From: an uncultured Clostridia bacterium
Lineage (GTDB): Bacteria > Bacillota > Clostridia > Oscillospirales > Ruminococcaceae
Reading direction: 5' to 3'
Length of the DNA stretch: 6,810 nucleotides
Assembly (NCBI GenBank): GCA_947175045.1
Contig: CAMWLH010000112.1
Coordinates: forward strand, 1-6,810
Part shown: piece after piece, positions 1 to 5,836 of the stretch
Position numbering within the stretch: the first letter of the stretch is position 1
Layout of the letters: each line of letters starts with the position of its first letter
Translations under genes and position numbers: made by a program
Notes under the pieces: model-generated
The model's database searches: none
Seen by the model: only the letters and a program-made list of their open reading frames with translations
Told to the model about the DNA's origin: nothing

Positions 1-314
1 TAACGGAGTGGAGCTTTCACGGAGGGATAGCGCCGACTTGTTCGGCGCGGTGCGATAAATTTTTAAAATAAAGAACAGCGTAACGCCCACGCAGCAAATT
101 TTTTCGCAATCCTCCGTGAAAGCGTAACGGAGCGCAAGCGGAGCGGAGTTTTTACGGAGGGATAGCGCCGACTTGTTCGGCGCGGTGCGATAAATTTTTA
201 AAATAAAGAACAGCGTAACGCCCACGCAGCAAATTTTTTCGCAATCCTCCGTGAAAGCGTAACGGAGTGGAGCTTTCACGGAGGGATAGCGCCGACTTGT
301 TCGGCGCGGTGCGA
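1..314. repeat. Tandem array of palindromic noncoding repeat units (two full copies and one 55-bp partial copy)
   Basis: Units begin at 1, 125 and 260 with TAACGGAG. Positions 19-132 are identical to 154-267 (114 bp, offset 135), and 260-314 is identical to 1-55 (offset 259). Copy 2 is 11 bp longer because its left end differs (about 133-153). Each unit carries a left arm GCTTTCACGGAGG (13-25; 272-284) and its exact inverse CCTCCGTGAAAGC (111-123; 246-258). Copy 2's left arm is changed but can still pair. An inner hairpin, GCGCCGA-CTTGT-TCGGCGC, lies at 30-48, 165-183 and 289-307. No open reading frame of note is present. The array begins exactly at the window edge, so more copies probably lie upstream. 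The arrangement resembles REP/BIME-type extragenic palindromes or tandem MITE-like elements. No transposase is visible, and I do not recognise the family. Confidence 0.93.
246..284. repeat. Perfect 13-bp inverted repeat (hairpin) at the junction of repeat copies 2 and 3
   Basis: CCTCCGTGAAAGC at 246-258 is followed by a 13-nt loop (259-271) and the exact inverse GCTTTCACGGAGG at 272-284. The equivalent junction between copies 1 and 2 (111-160) keeps about 11 pairs with one G-T wobble, even though the left-arm sequence changed. That suggests the pairing is conserved rather than the sequence. The element lies about 55 bp upstream of the lgt start and could form a stable RNA or cruciform structure. 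It is not followed by a T-run, so it is not a classic terminator. Confidence 0.8.
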
Positions 315-340
315 AAAATTTTCTAAATAAGGAGGAAACA

Positions 341-1486
341 ATGACTTCATTGATCAGCAGCGCCTCGGAGTTTCAGGAGATTGAGCTTGAATTTCCCAAT
401 CTTTTCGGCGGCGTAGCTATAAATTATTACAGAGGATTTACCGTTTTCGGTATACCGATCTACTGGTACGGCGTACTTATCACCGTGGGGGTGGTGCTGG
501 CGTATTTCTACGCTATGAGCCGCACCAAAGACTTCGGGCTGAATAAGGACAGGGTATTCGACGTGGTTTTCGCGGCGCTTATCGGCGGATTTCTCGGCGC
601 GAGGATATATTATTGTGTGTTCACCACCCTCGACCCCAACTCACCCATAAATTATACATTTATCACGACCTTTACCGGGATACGCGACGGCGGACTTGCC
701 ATATACGGCGGAATAATCGGCTCGGTTCTGGTGGGATTTATCGCCTGCAAAATACGCAAGGTCAACTTTTTCACCATGTGCGATCTTGCCGCGCTGGGGT
801 TCCTTATAGGGCAGACCATAGGGCGCTGGGGCAACTTTGTCAACCAGGAGGCATACGGCGCGGTGACCGACCCCGACTGGGTATTCGGCATGACGGGAGA
901 TATAATCTCTCAGGAAGTCGAAGCGGGAGCGCTGGTTCACCCCTGTTTTCTTTATGAGAGCGTGTGGTGCCTTATCGGGTTCGTGCTTCTGCATTTTTAC
1001 TCAAAGAAGCTCCGCAGCTTTGACGGAGAGGTGGCTCTTCTGTACGTCGGCTGGTACGGTCTGGGCAGAGCGTTTATAGAGGGTCTGCGCACCGACAGTC
1101 TTATGCTGGGCAGCGTGAGGATCTCACAGATAGTGGCGGCGGCATCATTTGTCGCGGCGATAGTACTGCTGATAATATTCAAGATAGTAACGGAAAAGAA
1201 GCAGATACCGCTTTATGTCAACTCCGACGCCTGCAGAGAGCTTAGGGAAAAGGACAAGGCGACTGAAGAAGCCGCTAAGGCTAAAAAGGCGGCAAAGGAA
1301 AAATCCGCGCCAAGCATTCTGGCAGATGACGCGAAGGATATAGAGCTTGAACAGGACACAGGAGCCAACGAGCCCGAATCCGACGGCAGCGAGGGCAATG
1401 ACAACGATAACGGCGAGAATGCCGGGGACGGCGGCGATACTCCCGCAGAAGAAACTGCTGCGGACAACAAGGAAAGCGAGGAATAA
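341..1486 (+). CDS. lgt: Phosphatidylglycerol:prolipoprotein diacylglyceryl transferase with acidic C-terminal extension
   Basis: Lgt is the integral membrane enzyme that moves diacylglycerol from phosphatidylglycerol to the lipobox cysteine of prolipoproteins, the first step of lipoprotein maturation. The family signature [13 protein letters not shown] is at residues 161-173; R162, N165, E170 and G173 match E. coli R143, N146, E151 and G154. [15 protein letters not shown] (242-256) supplies the counterparts of R239 and E243. The PIYWYGVLI segment (39-47) and HPCFLYES (200-207) are also typical. The position of E. coli H103 is Tyr122 here (GLAIYGG). Hydrophobic segments run to about residue 282. 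Residues 283-381 are a charged tail: first Lys/Glu/Ala-rich, then Asp/Glu/Gly/Asn-rich. The protein is therefore about 100 residues longer than usual family members (roughly 260-300). AAGGAGG at 329-335 sits 5 nt before the ATG and fixes the start. It is the first gene of the lgt-folD operon. Confidence 0.97.
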   Translation: MTSLISSASEFQEIELEFPNLFGGVAINYYRGFTVFGIPIYWYGVLITVGVVLAYFYAMSRTKDFGLNKDRVFDVVFAALIGGFLGARIYYCVFTTLDPNSPINYTFITTFTGIRDGGLAIYGGIIGSVLVGFIACKIRKVNFFTMCDLAALGFLIGQTIGRWGNFVNQEAYGAVTDPDWVFGMTGDIISQEVEAGALVHPCFLYESVWCLIGFVLLHFYSKKLRSFDGEVALLYVGWYGLGRAFIEGLRTDSLMLGSVRISQIVAAASFVAAIVLLIIFKIVTEKKQIPLYVNSDACRELREKDKATEEAAKAKKAAKEKSAPSILADDAKDIELEQDTGANEPESDGSEGNDNDNGENAGDGGDTPAEETAADNKESEE

Positions 1487-1488
1487 TA

Positions 1489-2328
1489 ATGGCTGATATT
1501 ATAGACGGAAAGGCAGTCTCCGCCGCGGTAAAGGAGCAGATAAAGGAGGAGATCGCGCGCGAGGGTCTGGACATCGGGCTTGCCGTGGTGATAGTGGGAG
1601 ACGACCCCGCCAGCCGCGTTTATGTAAACAACAAGAAAAAGGCGTGTGAGTTCTGTGGGATAAAGTCCTACGAATACGCCCTGCCCGAGGACGCTACCGA
1701 GGAGGAGCTGCTGGAGCTTATAGATACCCTCAACGGCGACGGCAAGGTAAACGGGATACTTGTACAGCTTCCGCTGCCAAAGCAGCTCGACGAAAAGAAG
1801 ATAATCGAGCGTATCTCCCCCATGAAGGACGTGGACGCGTTCCACGAATCCAACGTCGGGCGCATTATGATAGGGAATTACGCGTTTCTGCCCTGCACTC
1901 CCGCGGGCTGCATGGAGCTTATCCGCAGCACGGGGGTGGAGGTAAGCGGCAAGGAGTGTGTGGTCATCGGGCGCAGCAATATCGTGGGCAAGCCTATGGC
2001 AATGCTGCTGCTGCATGAAAACGGAACGGTCACCGTATGCCACAGCAGAACCAAAGACCTCGCGGAGGTATGCCGCCGCGCCGATATACTGATAGCGGCG
2101 GTAGGGCGCGCGAATTTCGTGACGGCTGATATGGTCAAGGAGGGCGCGGTGGTTATCGACGTGGGCATAAACCGCCTTGAAAACGGAAAGCTCTGCGGCG
2201 ACGTGAAATTTGACGAGGTGAGCGAAAAGGCGGGGTACATCACTCCCGTTCCCGGCGGAGTGGGTCCCATGACTATCGCCATGCTGATGAAAAACACGGT
2301 CATGGCAAAAAGGATACAGACCAAATGA
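1489..2328 (+). CDS. folD: Bifunctional methylenetetrahydrofolate dehydrogenase / methenyltetrahydrofolate cyclohydrolase
   Basis: FolD interconverts 5,10-methylene-, 5,10-methenyl- and 10-formyl-tetrahydrofolate in the cytoplasm using NADP(H), supplying one-carbon units for purine and formyl-methionine synthesis. At 279 residues it is normal family length and appears complete. Visible motifs are: [18 protein letters not shown] (41-58) with the catalytic YxxxK pair Y45/K49; GILVQLPLP (89-97) with Q93; [14 protein letters not shown] (111-124), where the usual Gly after KDVD is Ala; PCTPAG (135-140); the Rossmann dinucleotide motif [14 protein letters not shown] (148-161); VIDVGINR (222-229); and [10 protein letters not shown] (244-253) near the C-terminus. 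The ATG begins 2 nt after the lgt stop, so the two are almost certainly co-transcribed and may be translationally coupled. A purine-rich stretch in the end of lgt (AAGGAAAGCGAGGAA) serves as ribosome binding site. Confidence 0.98.
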   Translation: MADIIDGKAVSAAVKEQIKEEIAREGLDIGLAVVIVGDDPASRVYVNNKKKACEFCGIKSYEYALPEDATEEELLELIDTLNGDGKVNGILVQLPLPKQLDEKKIIERISPMKDVDAFHESNVGRIMIGNYAFLPCTPAGCMELIRSTGVEVSGKECVVIGRSNIVGKPMAMLLLHENGTVTVCHSRTKDLAEVCRRADILIAAVGRANFVTADMVKEGAVVIDVGINRLENGKLCGDVKFDEVSEKAGYITPVPGGVGPMTIAMLMKNTVMAKRIQTK

Positions 2329-2507
2329 ACAAAAGCAGAAAAGCATTTTTAAGGAACGCTCTGATACTTACAGCGGCGCTGGCGGTGGTCATAATCTTTA
2401 TGGAGGAATGGGGCGCGGCGCAGATACTTATCGTCGCGCTGGTGGCTATACTCGCGGCGGGACAGTGGCTGCTTTTCGCGCTTCTCGATCCAAAGAAAAA
2501 GAAATAG
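2325..2507 (+). CDS. Small two-helix membrane protein of unknown function
   Basis: This 60-residue protein overlaps the folD stop by 4 bp (ATGA), the usual mark of translational coupling, which supports its being a real gene. The N-terminus is basic ([10 protein letters not shown]), followed by hydrophobic segments at about 11-26 and 33-54 around a short acidic turn (EEW, 27-29). It ends in a basic DPKKKK tail. By the positive-inside rule both ends should face the cytoplasm, with a short external loop. I do not recognise the family and no function can be assigned. Its position as third gene suggests co-expression with lgt and folD. The lysine codons at its end (AAGAAAAAGAAA) double as the T-rich tract of the opposing mazF terminator. 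Confidence 0.75.
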   Translation: MNKSRKAFLRNALILTAALAVVIIFMEEWGAAQILIVALVAILAAGQWLLFALLDPKKKK

Positions 2508-2554
2508 AAGCAAGAATCGGGGCGCCGAAAAACGGACCACCCCTGTCTTGCTTC
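2489..2554 (-). terminator. Rho-independent terminator of mazF overlapping the end of the small membrane protein gene
   Basis: Read on the minus strand, GAAGCAAGA (2554-2546) pairs with TCTTGCTTC (2515-2507, one A/T offset at the inner end). Inside lie GGGG/CCCC and CCG/CGG pairs around an AAAAA-type loop. The stem is followed on the minus strand by a T-rich tract (TATTTCTTTTTCTTT, 2506-2492). On the plus strand no T-run follows, so it works best for mazF. A second copy of the left arm (AGAAGCAAG on the minus strand, 2578-2570) starts at the mazF stop codon and could compete for the same partner arm. Confidence 0.7.
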
Positions 2555-2577
2555 CTGCCTGTGAATTTCCTTGCTTC

Positions 2578-2919
2578 TTAAAGACCAAAGCTGACGGACA
2601 GCGCGTTATTTACGCGGGACATTGCGTCGTTGTCCAGCTCTCCCATACGCTCCTTCAAGCGCCTTTTGTCCAATGTACGAACCTGCTCCAGCAATACCAC
2701 CGAGTCCTTTGCCAGACCACAGGAGGAGGCGTTTAAGGAGATATGTGTCGGCAGCTTTGATTTCTCCTTTTGACTTGTTATCGCAGCGGCTATCACCGTG
2801 GGGCTGTGCTTGTTGCCGACGTCGTTCTGCACAATGAGCACGGGACGGACGCCGCCCTGCTCGGAGCCGACCACGGGACTTAAGTCCGCATAGTATATCT
2901 CTCCTCGTTTTACTAACAT
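2578..2919 (-). CDS. ndoA: MazF/NdoA-type endoribonuclease toxin (mRNA interferase)
   Basis: Starting at the ATG at 2919 the product is 113 residues and matches Bacillus subtilis NdoA (EndoA, 116 aa) almost residue for residue at the N-terminus ([20 protein letters not shown] against [20 protein letters not shown], from memory). Residues known to matter in the B. subtilis enzyme are in register: R25 in GGVRPVL, T48 in AAAITS, H59 in LPTHI and Q79 in LLEQVRT. The family is a PemK/MazF-fold RNase cutting single-stranded mRNA, at UACAU in B. subtilis. Start choice: AAAGGA (2934-2929) is 9 nt before this ATG. An ATG 9 nt further upstream (2928) would touch the ribosome binding site and breaks the alignment. 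No antitoxin gene lies upstream; dgt is divergent. It could equally be named mazF. Confidence 0.95.
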   Translation of the reverse strand: MLVKRGEIYYADLSPVVGSEQGGVRPVLIVQNDVGNKHSPTVIAAAITSQKEKSKLPTHISLNASSCGLAKDSVVLLEQVRTLDKRRLKERMGELDNDAMSRVNNALSVSFGL

Positions 2920-2920
2920 T

Positions 2921-2949
2921 TTTACCATTCCTTTCTATATCCTTATAAT
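2921..2949 (+). promoter_or_regulatory. Candidate sigma-A promoter for dgt
   Basis: TTTACC (2921-2926, four of six matches to TTGACA), a 17-nt spacer and a perfect TATAAT (2944-2949) form a plausible housekeeping promoter pointing to dgt. Transcription would start near 2956, leaving a leader of about 155 nt before the dgt start. The hexamers lie inside the mazF ribosome binding site and promoter region, so the two divergent transcription units would compete for polymerase. Confidence 0.55.
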
Positions 2950-2967
2950 GCCGCTCCGGCTTGTCAA
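2942..2967 (-). promoter_or_regulatory. Possible mazF promoter
   Basis: On the minus strand a perfect TTGACA (2967-2962) is followed after only 14 nt by TATAAG (2947-2942). The spacing is shorter than the sigma-A optimum of 17, so the -10 assignment is uncertain. If used, transcription would begin near 2935, just before the AAAGGA ribosome binding site of mazF, giving a very short leader. It overlaps the opposing dgt promoter candidate. Confidence 0.35.
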
Positions 2968-3006
2968 AAATAGTATTGCCACACAAAAAGTGCTTATTCA
3001 GAAGCG

Positions 3007-3097
3007 GCGGAATAAAATTACGAGGGTGTTTCTCGGGACATGCGCAAACCTTATCAGTCCCGTTATATTTTATTCCGCAGAGGGTATTGTTGTGCGG
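3007..3097 (+). promoter_or_regulatory. Structured 5' leader of dgt with nested inverted repeats
   Basis: GCGGAATAAAAT (3007-3018) has its exact inverse ATTTTATTCCGC at 3067-3078, a 12-bp stem. Inside, CGGGAC (3034-3039) pairs with GTCCCG (3057-3062). The 3' arm can alternatively pair downstream: CCGCA (3075-3079) with TGCGG (3093-3097), which reaches the first G residues of the dgt ribosome-binding region (GGAGAAGGGAG, 3096-3106). Two mutually exclusive pairings next to a start site is the layout of a regulatory leader. I do not recognise it as a known riboswitch class. It might also be a folded leader without ligand, or a protein-binding site in DNA. Confidence 0.5.
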
Positions 3098-3111
3098 AGA
3101 AGGGAGCCATA

Positions 3112-4542
3112 ATGCAGATGAACTGGGACAAGCTGCTTTGCAGCAAGCGCAGCAGAGAATTTGTGAGCAGCAACGCGGAGGACGTGCGCACGGAGTTCCG
3201 TAAGGACTACCACCGTATCATAGGCAGCCCGAGCTTCCGCAGGCTCCAGGACAAAACGCAGGTCTACCCGCTGAACAGAGGGGATTTTGTCCGCACACGG
3301 CTGACGCATTCGCTCGAGGTGAGCTCCTTCGCGGGGTCGCTTGGGGACACGGTTTTCCGCAGACTGATAAGAGAGAATGTCCCCGGGGTGGATCACACCG
3401 TGCGCGAGAGCTGCTGCGATATCCTGGAATGCGCGGGACTGGTGCACGATATAGGAAATCCGCCCTTCGGGCATTTCGGGGAATTTACCATAAGGCAATG
3501 GTTCAAGGAGAATTTCTCCAAGCTGTATTTTAAGGAGCAGCCCGTGACGGAGCTGCTCACCGAGCAGATGACGGGGGATTTCCTCAATCTGGAGGGCAAC
3601 GCGCAGGCGCTCAGAGTACTGACAAAGCTGCACGTTCTGATAGACCTGGGCAACGGAATGAATCTGACCTACGCTTTGCTGAATACTATAATAAAGTATC
3701 CCGTGTCCTCGCTGGGAATAGACAAGGGCAGCGGAAACGTCAAGGACAAGAAGATGGGGTATTTCACCGCGGAGCAGCCGATATTCGAGGATATCACAAA
3801 CAGCACCGGCGCGGTCGGCTGCCGCTACCCGCTGACGTTTTTGCTGGAGAGCGCTGACGATATCGCCTATAAGACCGCGGATATCGAGGACGCGGCTGTC
3901 AAGAAGCTGATCGGCTTCGGAGAGCTGCTGCAAGAGCTGGAGAGCCCGCGGTATGCCGATATGTGCGAGACCGAAGCTGAGCGCGAGGCGCTGAAAAAGG
4001 CGGCGGACGACCTGCGGCACTGTCTGGATTCGGCACGGAAGCGCGGGCTGCCGCTGGCGGAAAAGAAGGCGGTGCAGCGCTGGACGGTGAATATGCAGAG
4101 CAGCCTTATTTATGCCGCCTCCGACGCTTTTGCGGATAATTATGAGGCGATAATGGCGGGCGAGTTTGAAAGGGAACTGCTGGCGGCTTCTCCGATGAGA
4201 GTTGTGTCACGCGCACTGAGCGATATCGCGTACAGGTATGCGTTTCAGTCCGCGGGGCTGCTGAAGATCGAGCTTTCGGCGGACACGATGATAAATCTGC
4301 TGCTGGAGAAGCTCACGGGGGCGGCTCTTCGGTTCGGCACGGAGCGGCAGCGCATGACCGACGCGAATCTTATGTCGCTGCTCTCGGAGAGTTTCCGCGG
4401 AATATGCAGGAAGAACTCCGAGGGAAAGAGCGACGGAGAGCAGGCGTATAACCGCCTGCTGCTGGTAACGGATTGTATTTGCAGCATGACGGACAGCTAC
4501 GCGCGGGAGCTGTTCGGGATATTGAGCGGGATAGACAGCTAA
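3112..4542 (+). CDS. dgt: Deoxyguanosinetriphosphate triphosphohydrolase (HD-domain dNTPase)
   Basis: dGTPases hydrolyse dGTP (sometimes other dNTPs) to the nucleoside and tripolyphosphate, adjusting dNTP pools; they belong to the HD superfamily with SAMHD1. From the ATG at 3112 the protein has 476 residues, normal for the family. Metal-ligand motifs are visible: H66 in RTRLTHSLEV, H112-D113 in GLVHDIGNPPFGHFGE, and the distal Asp in ESADDIAY (D249/D250), followed by ADIEDA. FRRLQDKTQVYPL (about 42-54) and EGNAQALRVLTKLH (about 161-174) are also family hallmarks. Start choice: AGGGAG (3101-3106) is 5 nt before this ATG; ATG 3118 (MNWDKLL) is a second option. An upstream in-frame ATG at 3040 lies within the structured leader and gives non-family residues. 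A terminator follows. Substrate specificity cannot be read from sequence. Confidence 0.96.
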   Translation: MQMNWDKLLCSKRSREFVSSNAEDVRTEFRKDYHRIIGSPSFRRLQDKTQVYPLNRGDFVRTRLTHSLEVSSFAGSLGDTVFRRLIRENVPGVDHTVRESCCDILECAGLVHDIGNPPFGHFGEFTIRQWFKENFSKLYFKEQPVTELLTEQMTGDFLNLEGNAQALRVLTKLHVLIDLGNGMNLTYALLNTIIKYPVSSLGIDKGSGNVKDKKMGYFTAEQPIFEDITNSTGAVGCRYPLTFLLESADDIAYKTADIEDAAVKKLIGFGELLQELESPRYADMCETEAEREALKKAADDLRHCLDSARKRGLPLAEKKAVQRWTVNMQSSLIYAASDAFADNYEAIMAGEFERELLAASPMRVVSRALSDIAYRYAFQSAGLLKIELSADTMINLLLEKLTGAALRFGTERQRMTDANLMSLLSESFRGICRKNSEGKSDGEQAYNRLLLVTDCICSMTDSYARELFGILSGIDS

Positions 4543-4589
4543 CATAAATCAAACACAGAGCAAAGGGGCATTCAAAAGCGGACAGCAAA

Positions 4590-4654
4590 TCCCTGCCGCA
4601 TTAGAGGGGCAAACCGCCCCCGCAGGGAATTTTGAAATTCTTTTAAAGCATTTT
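4590..4654 (+). terminator. Rho-independent terminator downstream of dgt
   Basis: TCCCTGC (4590-4596) pairs with GCAGGGA (4622-4628), and an inner GGGGC (4606-4610) pairs with GCCCC (4616-4620), giving a two-part GC-rich hairpin. It is followed by interrupted T tracts (ATTTTGAAATTCTTTT, then a TTTTTT run ending near 4656). It lies about 48 bp after the dgt stop and separates dgt from the paralog cluster. I found no convincing promoter between it and 4712, although one is expected. Confidence 0.75.
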
Positions 4655-4711
4655 TTGTCAACATTATTAAAACAAACCTAAGCACATTAAAAATATTTCG
4701 GAGGTAATTAT

Positions 4712-5290
4712 ATGGGAAAGATGACGGCACAGGAGGAAAGATTCGGGTTTCAGTCGCAGGGGAAATTCACCTGCACGGCGGGGATAGCCAATATTATGGT
4801 TATCGTGCTCGCGGCGGTATGGGTGCTGGGGATAGCGTTCCTGGTGACGGACAATCCGATAATCGTTGCCGCCTTCGGGCGGTGGCTCGATATCACTGCT
4901 TCGACGGGGCGGCTGCTTGTTACGGTGATAATACTGGCGGTGTGGACCGCCTTCGCGGCGGGAGCGTTCACGGTGATAATCCACGGAATGGATTATTACT
5001 ATGAGGCGGACGACGAGAAGTTTATGATCTACCGTGTCCAATCAAAAGGCAGGCGCGAGCTGGTGGAAACGTTGTATTACCACGACGTTTTAGAGGTGAG
5101 CTATTACGAATCGATGTTCCACAGGGGATTTCTTGTGGAGATACGAACGACCTACCGCACGGTCAAGTACCGTCTTGTATTCACCAAGCTGATGACCGAT
5201 CACTCGACGGAGGGAACGCCGTTTTATATCCTCGAACAGCGCTCAGGGCTGCGCGGCGAGGACAAGGAGGCTTCGGGATGGGCACCTTAA
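4712..5290 (+). CDS. Two-TM membrane protein with C-terminal beta-rich domain, paralog A
   Basis: This 192-residue protein is not recognised. It has a short N-terminal part with EERFGFQSQGKF (8-19), two hydrophobic helices at about 23-46 and 66-91, and a soluble, apparently beta-rich domain at about 93-177. That domain carries YYYEADDEKFMIYR (95-108), LVETLYYHDVLEVSY (117-131), RGFLVEIRTTYR (138-149) and PFYILEQRSG (170-179). The same motifs recur in the next gene and more weakly in the third, so the three are paralogs. Helix count and domain order recall membrane-anchored bacterial PH-like or YcxB-like proteins, but that is only an architectural resemblance. GGAGG (4700-4704) lies 7 nt before the ATG. 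It is probably the first gene of a new transcription unit after the dgt terminator. The C-terminal end overlaps the next gene by 13 bp. Confidence 0.85.
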   Translation: MGKMTAQEERFGFQSQGKFTCTAGIANIMVIVLAAVWVLGIAFLVTDNPIIVAAFGRWLDITASTGRLLVTVIILAVWTAFAAGAFTVIIHGMDYYYEADDEKFMIYRVQSKGRRELVETLYYHDVLEVSYYESMFHRGFLVEIRTTYRTVKYRLVFTKLMTDHSTEGTPFYILEQRSGLRGEDKEASGWAP

Positions 5291-5820
5291 GAACGGGAGA
5301 TTCCTACGAGGAGCGCTTCGGGTTTCATGCGAGGGGCAGCATCAACCTGCGCAATAAAAAGGAGCCCATACTTGTTGCGGCAGTAGTGGCTGTTACCGTG
5401 GCGCTATGGGTCGTCGCGTACATATACGTCGTGTTGCCGCAGGCGTCTCCGCTGCTGGCTCTCGCGGCGCTCGCTATGGTGAGCGTGGCGTTCTTCTGCG
5501 TAGGCGGGGGCGCGGTGAGAGTCGTCCTGGCGGGGGAAAAGTTCCTCTATGAGGCGGACGAAAAGGAGTTCCGCATTTATAAGGAAAAAGGCGGAAACAA
5601 GGTCCTTGTCGAGACGTTTTACTTTATCGACGTTGTGGGCGTAAAGTATCAGAAAATGGTGCCTTTCAGAGGATTTCTGGTGACAGTTTCCACAAAGTAC
5701 CGCAAATATAAATATCAGTATCTTTTCAGAGGAGCAAAAAGCACCCGCAATGCGGAGAACTGTCCGTTCAATATTCTTGAACAAAGAAAGGGAGCGGCGG
5801 GATCGAACGCGTCTGAGTAA
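5278..5820 (+). CDS. Two-TM membrane protein with C-terminal beta-rich domain, paralog B
   Basis: This 180-residue protein is clearly homologous to the preceding one. It shares the N-terminal EERFGF (11-16), helices at about 30-53 and 57-85, and the domain motifs KFLYEADEKEFRIYK (88-102), LVETFYFIDVVGVKY (110-124), RGFLVTVSTKYRKYKYQYLF (131-150) and PFNILEQRKG (163-172). Similarity is strongest in the C-terminal domain and weak in the helices, implying the soluble domain is under selection while the helices act as an anchor. AAGGAGG (5264-5270) is 7 nt before the ATG, inside the end of paralog A, so the two are translated from one message. Function unknown; a membrane-bound ligand- or lipid-binding domain is one guess. 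Confidence 0.85.
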   Translation: MGTLRTGDSYEERFGFHARGSINLRNKKEPILVAAVVAVTVALWVVAYIYVVLPQASPLLALAALAMVSVAFFCVGGGAVRVVLAGEKFLYEADEKEFRIYKEKGGNKVLVETFYFIDVVGVKYQKMVPFRGFLVTVSTKYRKYKYQYLFRGAKSTRNAENCPFNILEQRKGAAGSNASE

Positions 5821-5836
5821 CGGAAGGGGGCAGATC

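Noticed and set aside
30..65. Intrinsic terminator within the repeat (GCGCCGA hairpin then ATTTTT)
   Set aside because: The T-run begins more than 10 nt after the stem, and the hairpin recurs directly upstream of lgt, where termination makes little sense.
1..314. CRISPR array
   Set aside because: Units are 124-135 bp, contain internal inverted repeats and have no unique spacers of regular length.
1213..2346. Long minus-strand open frame (377 codons) opposite the lgt tail and folD
   Set aside because: It is antisense to two well-recognised genes, its product is low-complexity without domains, and codon bias of folD explains the openness.
2606..2986. Minus-strand 126-codon frame overlapping mazF, considered as an antitoxin
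   Set aside because: It mostly covers mazF in another frame, gives a basic residue-biased product and has no MazE-like motif.
3040..3111. N-terminal extension of dgt from the ATG at 3040
   Set aside because: No ribosome binding site precedes it, it lies in the structured leader, and the added residues do not resemble dGTPase N-termini.
3070..4020. Minus-strand open frame of 316 codons opposite dgt
   Set aside because: It is fully antisense to the dgt HD domain, with no recognisable motif.
5750..5836. Earlier start for paralog C
   Set aside because: It would overlap paralog B by about 70 bp, lacks a good ribosome binding site, and the Arg-rich residues come from the shifted frame of B's conserved end.
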